A DNA stretch of 64,000 bases from a bacterium. GTDB lineage: Bacteria; Bacillota; Clostridia; Lachnospirales; Lachnospiraceae. The DNA lies in contig JAMPGX010000005.1 of assembly GCA_023663725.1 (NCBI GenBank), positions 177,301 to 241,300 on the forward strand, written 5' to 3'. Position numbers and translations under genes: made by a program. Shown piece by piece: positions 42,596 through 50,666 of the stretch. The notes beneath the pieces are model-generated. The model saw only the letters and a program-made list of their open reading frames with translations. It ran no database searches and had not been told where the DNA came from. Each line of letters starts with the position of its first letter. Positions within the stretch are counted from its first letter, which is position 1.

Positions 42596-42604
42596 TGATA
42601 TAAT
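42596..42604 (+). promoter_or_regulatory. Extended -10 of the LytTR/GHKL operon
   Basis: TGATATAAT (TG-n-TATAAT) lies 53 bp before the regulator start. No good -35 was found at 16-18 bp. Confidence 0.5.
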
Positions 42605-42656
42605 CAATTCGGAATCAGAGAAAATAATGGCCGCTATAGGGAAAAGAGGTAATTGT

Positions 42657-43358
42657 ATGAAGCTGAAGATAGCGATCTGTGATGACGATGCGGACCAGAG
42701 AGCTTATCTGGCGGATGTGACCGGCCTGTGGGCGAAGAGGAACCGTCATCTGACGGAGCTCCGGCAATATGCGGACGCAGACGCCTTTCTCTTCGACTAC
42801 TGCGAGGAGAAGGACTACGACATCCTGCTTCTGGATATCGAAATGCCGGGAATGAACGGGATAGAGCTGGCCAGGGCGGTCCGGCGTGAGAGCAGCGCGG
42901 TGCAGATCATATTTATCACCGGATATTATGAATATTTCAGCGACGGCTTTGATGTGTCGGCGCTACATTACCTGATCAAGCCGGCGGACGAGCATAAGCT
43001 CTGCGCGGTTTTGGACCGGGCGGCGGAGAATCTCTCCTACCGCCAGCGCTCCGTTCTGCTGTCCACGTCCGAGGGAGACATCAAAGTGTCCCTGGCGGAT
43101 ATTCTGTATCTGGAGGCGCAGAACGTGTACGTCGTCGTGCATACCACACGTGGGAATTACCGCGTGCGCACAGCCCTGGGCAAATTCTCCGAGCAGTTGG
43201 ACGACACCTTTTTCAAGGTGCACCGCTCCTTTGTCGTCAGTCTCAAATATATCAGGAAGATTACGCGCGCGGACATCGCCATGACAAACGGCGACACCGT
43301 CCCGGTCAGTCGGGGGCTGTACGATACCGTTCATCAGGCACTGATCCGCTATCTGTGA
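42657..43358 (+). CDS. LytTR-family response regulator (AgrA-like)
   Basis: This is a 233-residue protein. Residues 1-120 are a receiver domain with acidic ICDDD, the phospho-acceptor Asp in ILLLDIEMPGMNG and a conserved Lys in YLIKPAD. Residues about 135-230 are a LytTR DNA-binding domain (ILYLEAQNVYVVVHT, FFKVHRSFVVSLKYI). AAAGAGGT precedes the ATG. It pairs with the GHKL kinase 10 bp downstream, the usual arrangement for peptide-quorum systems, and probably controls the exporters that follow. Confidence 0.94.
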   Translation: MKLKIAICDDDADQRAYLADVTGLWAKRNRHLTELRQYADADAFLFDYCEEKDYDILLLDIEMPGMNGIELARAVRRESSAVQIIFITGYYEYFSDGFDVSALHYLIKPADEHKLCAVLDRAAENLSYRQRSVLLSTSEGDIKVSLADILYLEAQNVYVVVHTTRGNYRVRTALGKFSEQLDDTFFKVHRSFVVSLKYIRKITRADIAMTNGDTVPVSRGLYDTVHQALIRYL

Positions 43359-43368
43359 GGAGGCTGCC

Positions 43369-44013
43369 ATGCTGTTTGACCGATTGATCAAAAAGAGAAT
43401 CGCTACTTTTGAACAGGAGATCCTGCAGAAATACTATGCCGAGGTGGAGAATATGTACACCAGGATGCGGGGCTGGCGGCACGACTACCGGCATCACATT
43501 CAGGCGATGAAGGTACATGCGGCCAGGGGAGAATATGAGGAAGTGATTCGGTATCTGGACATGCTGGACGACGATCTGACCAATGTGGAGACTGTGATTC
43601 GAACGGGCAACCGGATGGCGGACGCGATCCTGAACAGCAAGCTGTCCCTTGCCGCCGAGAAGCAGATTCAGGTCAAGGCCGAGGCGAGGATTCCCGTCTC
43701 CCTGACCGTATCGGAGCTGGACCTGTGCGTCATCATCGGCAATCTGTTGGACAACGCGATAGAGGCGTGTATGGAGCTACCTCCTGACAGGCGCTTGATT
43801 CGCATCTATATCGAGATGAAAGGAAGCTATCTGTATCTGTCATTTATCAATACGGCTGGGGGTGGCAAGAAACAGAGCTTTCATACCACCAAGGGGGAGG
43901 GGCACGGCCTGGGGCTCTCCCGCGTGGACGCGGCCGTCAAAAGGTGTGGCGGCTATATCACAAGAGCTTCCGAGGACGAGGCCTTTTCCACGGAAGTGCT
44001 TCTGCCCCAGTAG
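43369..44013 (+). CDS. Soluble GHKL-domain sensor kinase, lacking a membrane sensor region
   Basis: This 214-residue kinase has only the catalytic half of an AgrC-type protein. A short coiled lead ends in the phospho-acceptor WRHDYRHH (His about 40). It is followed by a GHKL ATPase with N-box IIGNLLDNAIEA and G-box GHGLGLSRV. The five to seven membrane helices that normally precede this module are absent, and no upstream frame encodes them. It is presumably cytoplasmic and may need another protein for input. It begins 10 bp after the regulator, preceded by GAGGAGG. Confidence 0.9.
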   Translation: MLFDRLIKKRIATFEQEILQKYYAEVENMYTRMRGWRHDYRHHIQAMKVHAARGEYEEVIRYLDMLDDDLTNVETVIRTGNRMADAILNSKLSLAAEKQIQVKAEARIPVSLTVSELDLCVIIGNLLDNAIEACMELPPDRRLIRIYIEMKGSYLYLSFINTAGGGKKQSFHTTKGEGHGLGLSRVDAAVKRCGGYITRASEDEAFSTEVLLPQ

Positions 44014-44063
44014 GTTTTCAGGGGATTCCACACAGCGGCGTTTCCTGCTGTAGAGAGTAACAG

Positions 44064-44116
44064 AGCGCTATTGGCATCAAATTTCTGACATTTGACATCA
44101 ATCGGCGCTTTTTTTG
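44064..44116 (+). terminator. Terminator after the two-component genes
   Basis: The AGCGC..ATTG..ATCAAAT stem pairs with ATTTGA..CAAT..GCGCT, followed by T7. It separates the kinase from the ABC genes, which need their own promoter or readthrough. Confidence 0.7.
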
Positions 44117-44184
44117 TCTGTAAATGTTATAGTGGAAAAAATAGATCAAAAAATGTCCGCCGAAGCGGTCAGACAGGAGTGTAT

Positions 44185-46023
44185 ATGGTCAGTGAAGCAA
44201 AACAGGGGATCAGGCATAAAAAGCGCAAATATTCTCGCGCCGGCTGTATTGCCTGGGCGATGAAGCAGCTGTGGGATTTGGACAGGAGATTTATCTTTTT
44301 TGTTCTCGCCTCCGTTCCTGTGGCGGTCGTCAGTCCCCTGACTATCTCCTGGTTTAACGGCCGTCTGATTGACAGTGTCGGAGCGGGCGCGACGTTTCGG
44401 GAGATCGTTCTGCTGGCGGTATTCTTTATGGCGGCGTTGATTGGACTGGACCAGGCAATGACGTATCTTGACCGGAAGTGTCAGGCGAGAAGGTATTATC
44501 CTACAAGTATCTACCAGACCAGGATGGGCGCTGTCGAGGACTACTGGACGGATTACGAGAATACGGAAAAACAGGATTACCTGAAAATCCGCGGGTATGC
44601 GTGGAATGATGCCTGTCAGGGCAATTGTGCCATGGAGTTTTTCTGGGAAGATCTGCGCACGGCGCTGGTTCATCTGACGGGAATTGCGACCTACGCCTCT
44701 CTGCTGCTGGCATTGAATCCACTCATTCTCGCCGTGGTGACTCTTACATCGATGGGCGCTTATTTCACGACACGCTGGCAGCCGATCTACTACGAGAAGC
44801 ACAAGCAGAGCTGGGAGAAGGAGATTCGCAAGAAGGACTATTTGCGGGGGCTGTCCGATGATTTTAGCAGAGCCAAGGACATCAAGCTCTACGCTCTGGA
44901 GAGCTGGCTGGACCGCATGATGCGGGATTATCAGGCGTATATTCTGATGTGGAACAGGCGCTGCAGCCTGCGGGGAATGTGGGCCGGTATCTTGTCGGGC
45001 CTGATGACGCTCCTTCAGAATGGCGCCGCCTATTTCGTGCTGATCGGGATTCTGTTAAAGGGCGGAATCACGGTGGGAGAATTCGTCTTTTACTTTGGGC
45101 TGGTGGGCAGCATCGGCGGTTTCCTGCAGGGAATCGTCAGGGACATGGCGAACATAAACACCCGCGCCGACAAGCTGGCGCATTATCGGGAATTTTTTGA
45201 TTATCCGACCCGTCTCAATCATGGAGCGGGCTGCGCGCTTCCGGATGGCCCTGTGTCCATCGAGCTAAGGGATGTCTGGTATCGCTACGACGGCGCTGAG
45301 GACGATACACTCAAGGGAATTAATCTGACCATAGAGAGCGGCGAAAAACTGGCGCTTGTAGGGATGAACGGAGCAGGCAAGACCACGCTGGTCAAGCTGA
45401 TCTGTGGAATGTACACGCCCACCCGCGGGGAGATTCTGGTGGGGGGACGAAGAATCGAGGAGTATAATATTGAGGAATATTATACGCTGATTTCGGCGGT
45501 TTTTCAGGAGATCAGAAGCATCGCCTTCACCTGCTATGAGTTTGTGACCAGTGTAGCTCCCAAGCGCCCAGACGCCAGGCAGGAAGCGATTGCCGCCATG
45601 AAAAAGGCAGGGATTTACGACAGGCTCTGCGCTCTGCCTCTGGGAATTGACACCCATCTGATGAAAGGAATCTATGAGGACGGGGTGGATCTCTCCGGCG
45701 GAGAGATGCAAAAGCTGGTGCTGGCCCGCGCCATATACAAGGACGGCCCGATCCTGGTGCTGGACGAGCCCACGGCGGCGCTGGACCCCATTGCGGAGAA
45801 CGAGCTGTACCTGCGATATCGGGAGCTCACCGCGGGCAAGACCTCGCTCTATATCTCTCACCGTTTTGCCTCCACGCAGTTCTGTGACCGCGTGATCCTG
45901 CTGGAGAACGGCGTCATAGCTGAGAGCGGCACTCATGAGGAGCTGATGGAGCAGGGGGGTAAGTACGCCTATATGTTTGGCGTACAGAGCCAATATTATA
46001 AGGAGGGAGAGCTGCATGCGTAG
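44185..46023 (+). CDS. ABC exporter, fused membrane and ATPase domains (subunit 1)
   Basis: This 612-residue half-transporter has an N-terminal membrane domain with about five or six helices (40-330) and a C-terminal ATPase: Walker A GMNGAGKTT, Q-loop FQEI, signature LSGGEMQKL, Walker B ILVLDEPTAALD and switch ISHRFA. CAGGAG is 6 nt before the ATG. It overlaps the second exporter gene by 8 bp, so the two are coupled and probably form a heterodimer. Proximity to the LytTR system suggests export of, or immunity to, a peptide. Confidence 0.92.
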   Translation: MVSEAKQGIRHKKRKYSRAGCIAWAMKQLWDLDRRFIFFVLASVPVAVVSPLTISWFNGRLIDSVGAGATFREIVLLAVFFMAALIGLDQAMTYLDRKCQARRYYPTSIYQTRMGAVEDYWTDYENTEKQDYLKIRGYAWNDACQGNCAMEFFWEDLRTALVHLTGIATYASLLLALNPLILAVVTLTSMGAYFTTRWQPIYYEKHKQSWEKEIRKKDYLRGLSDDFSRAKDIKLYALESWLDRMMRDYQAYILMWNRRCSLRGMWAGILSGLMTLLQNGAAYFVLIGILLKGGITVGEFVFYFGLVGSIGGFLQGIVRDMANINTRADKLAHYREFFDYPTRLNHGAGCALPDGPVSIELRDVWYRYDGAEDDTLKGINLTIESGEKLALVGMNGAGKTTLVKLICGMYTPTRGEILVGGRRIEEYNIEEYYTLISAVFQEIRSIAFTCYEFVTSVAPKRPDARQEAIAAMKKAGIYDRLCALPLGIDTHLMKGIYEDGVDLSGGEMQKLVLARAIYKDGPILVLDEPTAALDPIAENELYLRYRELTAGKTSLYISHRFASTQFCDRVILLENGVIAESGTHEELMEQGGKYAYMFGVQSQYYKEGELHA

Positions 46024-47818
46024 AGAAAATATCACCATAAAGGCGCTTAAGATATATCATGCCTACAATCCCTGTTATTTTCCGCTTCGCCTTGGGCAGA
46101 CTGTGTTTCAGAATATTCCTACCTATTTTAATCTCTGGATGTCCGCCGAGATTGTGACAGCGCTGTATGAGGGCAGGAGCAGAGAGGAGTTGTATCTCCT
46201 GGTTGGTATTACGCTGTTGGGCAACCTGTTGGGACAGATGCTGGAGGCCATCCTGAACAGATGTGTTCAAAGCGCGCGCGAGACCTTGGAAAACAATGAG
46301 GCAGCAGCTTTTAACCGCAAAACCCTGTCGCTGGATTACGACAAGCTGGAGGACCCGCAGATCCGTCTGCTCAGGCGCAAGATCGTGGAAAATAGCAATA
46401 TCAATTTTTACGGTGTAGTTCGTATGAGGGACCAGATAGAGGGCTTGATGTCACATGCGGTACGGATTGTCTTCTCCCTGGCTCTGCTGGTGGAGATGAT
46501 CTCTCTGCTGGTAAGGGTGCCCTTTTCCTGGCTGAGTGGCGTACTTTTCGCGGCAATGGCAGGCTTTCTGATGCTATCCGTCTTCTTTCGTTCCTGGAGT
46601 GGTAAAAGGATTGCCGCCGTCTGGGAAAAAATCGGCGATCTGATGCTACGGGAGAACCGGTATGGAACCGGCTACTGCGTGTCAGGGTTGGATAACCGCA
46701 TATATCGACAGCAGGCGATCATTGACAGCCTGTACGAGAAACTGAACGCGGATCATCTGACAGCGTTCTCTTACGCCAATAAAAAGAGCTATCTCTGGTC
46801 TACTCCTGAGATGGTGATGTCCAGATTGTCGGAGCTCTGCACCTATCTGGTCATCTGCCTCTACTGCATACTCGGCGCGTTTCCGGTGGGAAGCATCATC
46901 AAATATGTAGGCATACTGGGAAATATATCGCAAAGCGTGGGAGGTATGTTTTTTGGCCTCAGCAATCTGAAAAACAATGAGCGCTTTCTGGAGACATATC
47001 TGGAATTTTTTGCCATTCAAAACGATATGTATCAGGGCTCTCTTGCCGTTGAAAAGCGAAGCGATAAAAAATTTGAGATTGTATTTGACCGTGTCAGCTT
47101 CCGATATGCGGGGGCGGAGCAGTACGCGCTCAGGGATATCAGTCTGCGCATCGGGGTGGGACAGCGCCTTGCCGTCGTGGGGATGAACGGGAGTGGGAAG
47201 ACTACCTTCATCAAGCTGCTGTGCCGTCTGTACGATCCCACGGAGGGCGAGATCCATATGAACGATTTCAATATCCGCAAATATGACTACCGCCAGTATC
47301 TCGATCTGTTCTCCGTCGTGTTCCAGGATTACAACCTGCTGGCTCTCCCGCTGGGCTGCAATGTGGCGTCCGCCGCCACGTGGGACAGCGTGAAGGCGGA
47401 GCGCGTCCTGCGCGAGGTGGGACTGGGCGAGCGCTATGAGGAGATGCCTCAGAAGCTGGAGACGCCGCTCTATAAGAATTTTGACGAGGACGGCGTCAAT
47501 ATTTCCGGCGGAGAGGCTCAGAAGATCGCTCTCGCCAGGGCCTTGTATCGGGACGCGCCCTTTATCATCCTTGATGAGCCCACCGCCGCGCTGGATCCGG
47601 TGGCCGAGGCGGAGATATATTCCCGGTTTGACGAGATCGTCGGGGACAAGACCGCGATCTATATCAGCCACCGCCTGTCCTCCTGCCGCTTCTGCGACAA
47701 GATCGCCGTCTTCGACGGCGGCAGGATCGTACAGGTCGGCACCCATGAGGAGCTGCTGGCGGATGAGAGGGGAAAATATTATGAGCTCTGGCACGCTCAG
47801 GCGCAGTACTACGCTTAG
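46016..47818 (+). CDS. ABC exporter, fused membrane and ATPase domains (subunit 2)
   Basis: This 600-residue half-transporter resembles subunit 1: membrane helices in the first 330 residues, then Walker A GMNGSGKTT, Q-loop FQDY, signature ISGGEAQKI, Walker B FIILDEPTAALD and ISHRLS. The ATG overlaps the end of the previous gene and follows GGAGGGAGAG. Both subunits keep apparently intact ATPase motifs. A terminator (47857-47893) ends the operon. No protease-type leader-cleaving domain is present, so it is not a PCAT bacteriocin exporter. Confidence 0.92.
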   Translation: MRRENITIKALKIYHAYNPCYFPLRLGQTVFQNIPTYFNLWMSAEIVTALYEGRSREELYLLVGITLLGNLLGQMLEAILNRCVQSARETLENNEAAAFNRKTLSLDYDKLEDPQIRLLRRKIVENSNINFYGVVRMRDQIEGLMSHAVRIVFSLALLVEMISLLVRVPFSWLSGVLFAAMAGFLMLSVFFRSWSGKRIAAVWEKIGDLMLRENRYGTGYCVSGLDNRIYRQQAIIDSLYEKLNADHLTAFSYANKKSYLWSTPEMVMSRLSELCTYLVICLYCILGAFPVGSIIKYVGILGNISQSVGGMFFGLSNLKNNERFLETYLEFFAIQNDMYQGSLAVEKRSDKKFEIVFDRVSFRYAGAEQYALRDISLRIGVGQRLAVVGMNGSGKTTFIKLLCRLYDPTEGEIHMNDFNIRKYDYRQYLDLFSVVFQDYNLLALPLGCNVASAATWDSVKAERVLREVGLGERYEEMPQKLETPLYKNFDEDGVNISGGEAQKIALARALYRDAPFIILDEPTAALDPVAEAEIYSRFDEIVGDKTAIYISHRLSSCRFCDKIAVFDGGRIVQVGTHEELLADERGKYYELWHAQAQYYA

Positions 47819-47856
47819 AAAAGGGAATAGAAGCCGAAATAGAAGTTGGACACAGT

Positions 47857-47893
47857 TAAAAAAGGCCGCTGGAAATTTTCCAGTGGCTTTTTC
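47857..47893 (+). terminator. Terminator of the ABC exporter operon
   Basis: The AAAAAAGGCCGCTGGAAA/TTTCCAGTGGCTTTTT stem has almost no loop, with a G-T pair, and ends in T5. Confidence 0.85.
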
Positions 47894-47979
47894 AGGAGAA
47901 AGATGGTATAGTGAAAAAAGATACATTGTAGATTCGTTTGTTTTTGGAAATAATGGAACTGGAAGCGGAGGTGAACGGT

Positions 47980-48516
47980 GTGGATGCGTTGAGAAAATCC
48001 GAATTGTACACAATAGAAGATATTTATGCGTTGCCTGACGGACAACGGGCGGAACTGATTGACGGCAAAATATATTACATGGCTCCGCCAAGTACCAAAC
48101 ACCAGAGATTTGTGCATTTTTTTGACAGAGAAATAGGTAACTATATTCAGAGTAAAAATGGGGAATGCGAAGTGTTTCCGGCTCCGTTTGCCGTATTCCT
48201 GAATGGAGACGAAACAGATTATGTGGAACCGGATATATCCGTTATCTGTGATAAAGACAAGATTACCGATAAGGGATGTAATGGCGCGCCGGACTGGATT
48301 GTTGAGATTGTTTCATCCGGCAACAAATCCATGGATTATTTTACAAAGCTATTTAAATATCGCACGGCAGGTGTCAGAGAATACTGGATTGTCGATCCTG
48401 TAAAAGAATTGATAACCGTCTATAAATTTGAAAAGGAGATAATGGAACAATATTTTTTGGGAGATGACATCCCAGTCGGAATATATGAGGGATTCTCCAT
48501 AAAGGTAAAAGTATAA
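47980..48516 (+). CDS. Uma2 family protein (DUF820, PD-(D/E)XK-like)
   Basis: This 178-residue protein of the Uma2/DUF820 family has characteristic blocks YTIEDIYALPDGQRAELIDG, YVEPDISVICDKDKI, GAPDWIVEIVSSGNKSMDY and GVREYWIVDP. The PD-(D/E)XK residues Glu-Pro-Asp-Ile and Glu-Ile-Val are present. The family is annotated as a putative endonuclease, though activity is rarely tested. I chose GTG at 47980 because GGAGGTGA is 6 nt upstream; frames from 47938 or 47953 lack such a site. It stands alone between terminator and promoter. Confidence 0.85.
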   Translation: MDALRKSELYTIEDIYALPDGQRAELIDGKIYYMAPPSTKHQRFVHFFDREIGNYIQSKNGECEVFPAPFAVFLNGDETDYVEPDISVICDKDKITDKGCNGAPDWIVEIVSSGNKSMDYFTKLFKYRTAGVREYWIVDPVKELITVYKFEKEIMEQYFLGDDIPVGIYEGFSIKVKV

Positions 48517-48526
48517 AAATTAATGC

Positions 48527-48555
48527 TTGACACCTGAAGGCTGCGGTGTTATACT
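48527..48555 (+). promoter_or_regulatory. Promoter of the amt-PII gene
   Basis: TTGACA (48527-48532) and TATACT (48550-48555) are separated by 17 bp, a near-perfect promoter 160 nt before the start codon. Confidence 0.85.
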
Positions 48556-48571
48556 CACTCTCGTAAAGCAA

Positions 48572-48692
48572 AGGCGCTTTGGAGTTGATCCAGAGCGTCT
48601 TTTTTCCGGCCATAGCGCGCAGCCGGAGCAAGCATGTCATAGGAAGACGATGCAATGGGGCATCTGTGAGAGGCCCAGGCATCGTCTTTTTT
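48572..48692 (+). promoter_or_regulatory. Multi-hairpin leader with two terminator-like structures
   Basis: There are three hairpins in the transcribed leader. Hairpin 1 (CGCTTTGGA/TCCAGAGCG) is followed by T6. The second is a CCGGC/GCCGG hairpin at about 48606-48625. The third (AGACGATGC/GCATCGTCT) is followed by TTTTTT at 48643-48692. Hairpins 1 and 3 look like intrinsic terminators placed before the gene, so expression probably depends on antitermination. I could not match an ANTAR hexaloop or a known riboswitch. Confidence 0.65.
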
Positions 48693-48715
48693 GGCAGAAT
48701 GAGGAGGAAAATATT

Positions 48716-50485
48716 ATGACAGAAGAGATTATGAGTGCGATTAGCGGCGAGGTGTATGGCGTCTGGTTTCTGATCGGCGCGGCGCTGGTGTTCTGGATGC
48801 AGGCAGGCTTTGCCATGGTGGAGGCGGGCTTTACCCGCGCCAAAAATACTGGCAATATCATTATGAAGAACCTGATGGATTTCTGTATCGGCACTGTGGT
48901 GTTTATCCTGATCGGCTTTGGACTGCTGCTGGGAGAGGATCTGCTGGGATTTATCGGCAAGCCTGGCTTTGATATCTTCACGGCCTATGAGAGCTTTGAC
49001 TGGTCCAGCTTCGTGTTTAACCTGGTGTTCTGTGCCACCACAGCCACCATCGTGTCCGGAGCCATGGCGGAGAGAACCAAGTTCCTGTCCTACTGTGTGT
49101 ACTCGGCTGTGATCTCCGCGCTGATCTATCCCATCGAGGCGCACTGGATCTGGGGCGGCGGCTGGCTGGCACAGATCGGGTTCCACGATTTCGCGGGCTC
49201 CTGCGCCATTCATATGGTGGGCGGTATCTCCGCGCTGATCGGCGCGAAGCTGTTAGGGCCCCGTATCGGCAAGTTCAACAGGGATAAGAACGGCAAGGTG
49301 ACCAAGATCAACGCATTTCCCGGACACAATCTGGCCATGGGCGCCCTGGGCGTGTTTATCCTCTGGCTGGGCTGGTACGGATTTAACGGCGCGGCGGCGA
49401 CGAGCGTGGCGCAGCTTGGCTCGATCTTCCTGACTACGACGGTAGCGCCCGCGGTTGCCACCGTGGTGTGTATGATCTTTACCTGGATAAAATATGGGAA
49501 GCCCGATGTCTCCATGTGTCTGAACGCTTCTCTGGCCGGTCTGGTGGCGATCACGGCCCCCTGTGATGTGACGGATGCTTTTGGCGCTATCGCCATCGGT
49601 GCTGTGGCGGGTCTGCTGGTGGTATTCGGCGTATGGCTGTTAGACTATGTATTACATATCGATGATCCTGTGGGCGCCGTGGCGGTGCATATGATGAACG
49701 GTATCTGGGGTACTATCGCCACCGGTCTGTTTGCCACCAACACCGCTCCCGGCTACAGCATCGCGGACGCGAACGGCAATGAGCTGGTCGGCCTGTTCTA
49801 TGGCGGCGGTTTTAAGCTGCTGGGGCTGCAGCTGCTGGGCTTTGCCTCCGTAGCGGCCTGGACTGTGGTGACGATGACAGTTGTGTTCATGGTGATCAAG
49901 GCGACTTTTGGGCTGCGTGTCACCGAGGAGGAGGAGATCATCGGTCTGGATGCCAAGGAGCACGGTCTGGCTTCCGCCTATGCCGGCTTTGCCATCATGG
50001 ATATCTCCAACACGATGAATATGAGCGTCAACGAGAACACCGATCTGGGCAACGACAACTATGTGACGGCAACTGAGGCGCAGAAGAATGCCTCCGTTCC
50101 CGTGGTGGATGCGACGGCTGCAGTGAGCACCGGTATACACAAGGTGGTCGTGATCGCCAAGATGACTCGCTACGACTCTCTGAGAAAAGCGATGAACGAT
50201 CTGGGAGTGACCGGTATGACTGTCACCAACGTCATGGGCTGCGGCGTGCAAAAGGGCGCCGGCGAGAAGTACAGAGGCGTGGAGATGGACGCCACCCTGC
50301 TGCCCAAGATCAAGGTGGAGGTAGTTGTGAGCAAGATTCCGGTGGAGGATGTGGTGGAAGCCGCCAAGAAAGCTCTCTATACCGGCCACATCGGGGACGG
50401 CAAGATCTTTGTGTACGGCGTGGAGCGTGTGGTCAAGGTCCGCACCGGCGAGGAAGGCTTTGACGCCCTGCAGGATGTGGAGTAG
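48716..50485 (+). CDS. amt: Ammonium transporter with fused C-terminal PII domain
   Basis: This is a 589-residue fusion. Residues 1-430 form an Amt/MEP channel of about 11 helices starting at once with TM1 (WFLIGAALVFWMQAGFAMVE) and holding the twin-His motifs GHNLAMGALG and AVHMMNGIWG. After a linker of about 50 residues, residues 465-589 are a complete PII (GlnB) domain: TRYDSLRKAMNDLGV, the T-loop with Tyr (GEKYRGVEMD) and the B-loop TGHIGDGKIFVYGVE. PII normally is a separate protein that plugs the channel; here it is covalently attached. GAGGAGG is 8 nt before the ATG. Confidence 0.95.
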   Translation: MTEEIMSAISGEVYGVWFLIGAALVFWMQAGFAMVEAGFTRAKNTGNIIMKNLMDFCIGTVVFILIGFGLLLGEDLLGFIGKPGFDIFTAYESFDWSSFVFNLVFCATTATIVSGAMAERTKFLSYCVYSAVISALIYPIEAHWIWGGGWLAQIGFHDFAGSCAIHMVGGISALIGAKLLGPRIGKFNRDKNGKVTKINAFPGHNLAMGALGVFILWLGWYGFNGAAATSVAQLGSIFLTTTVAPAVATVVCMIFTWIKYGKPDVSMCLNASLAGLVAITAPCDVTDAFGAIAIGAVAGLLVVFGVWLLDYVLHIDDPVGAVAVHMMNGIWGTIATGLFATNTAPGYSIADANGNELVGLFYGGGFKLLGLQLLGFASVAAWTVVTMTVVFMVIKATFGLRVTEEEEIIGLDAKEHGLASAYAGFAIMDISNTMNMSVNENTDLGNDNYVTATEAQKNASVPVVDATAAVSTGIHKVVVIAKMTRYDSLRKAMNDLGVTGMTVTNVMGCGVQKGAGEKYRGVEMDATLLPKIKVEVVVSKIPVEDVVEAAKKALYTGHIGDGKIFVYGVERVVKVRTGEEGFDALQDVE

Positions 50486-50511
50486 ATTCAATATAGATTA
50501 TCTTATTATAT

Positions 50512-50544
50512 GGAGCCCCGTCGGATTATTCCCCGGGGCTTTTG
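50512..50544 (+). terminator. Terminator of amt-PII
   Basis: The AGCCCCG/CGGGGCT stem has a loop of about 13 nt and is followed by TTTTG. Confidence 0.8.
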
Positions 50545-50579
50545 CTTCGGTTAATAATTAAAGTTTGTGTTCGCAGGTA

Positions 50580-50610
50580 TTGACTCTAAACCATGCATTA
50601 GGTTTATACT
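50580..50610 (+). promoter_or_regulatory. MerR-type promoter/operator
   Basis: TTGACT (50580-50585) and TATACT (50605-50610) are separated by 19 bp. Within the spacer AAACC and GGTTT form a dyad centred on ATGCATTA. Overlong spacer plus dyad is the classical MerR operator. It is 56 bp before the merR-like gene, implying autoregulation. Confidence 0.8.
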
Positions 50611-50666
50611 ATGCTCATGAAGCGCTTCACAGGTAACCATAAACCGTTTTTCAGAGAGGTGGAGGC

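Noticed and set aside
46682-48091. 469-codon minus-strand frame across the second ABC exporter and its terminator
   Set aside because: It covers a conserved ATPase gene and an intrinsic terminator, and has no domain of its own.
48572-48692. ANTAR-type dual-hairpin antiterminator in the amt leader
   Set aside because: The loops do not show the required six-base A..G pattern, so only a generic attenuation leader is claimed.
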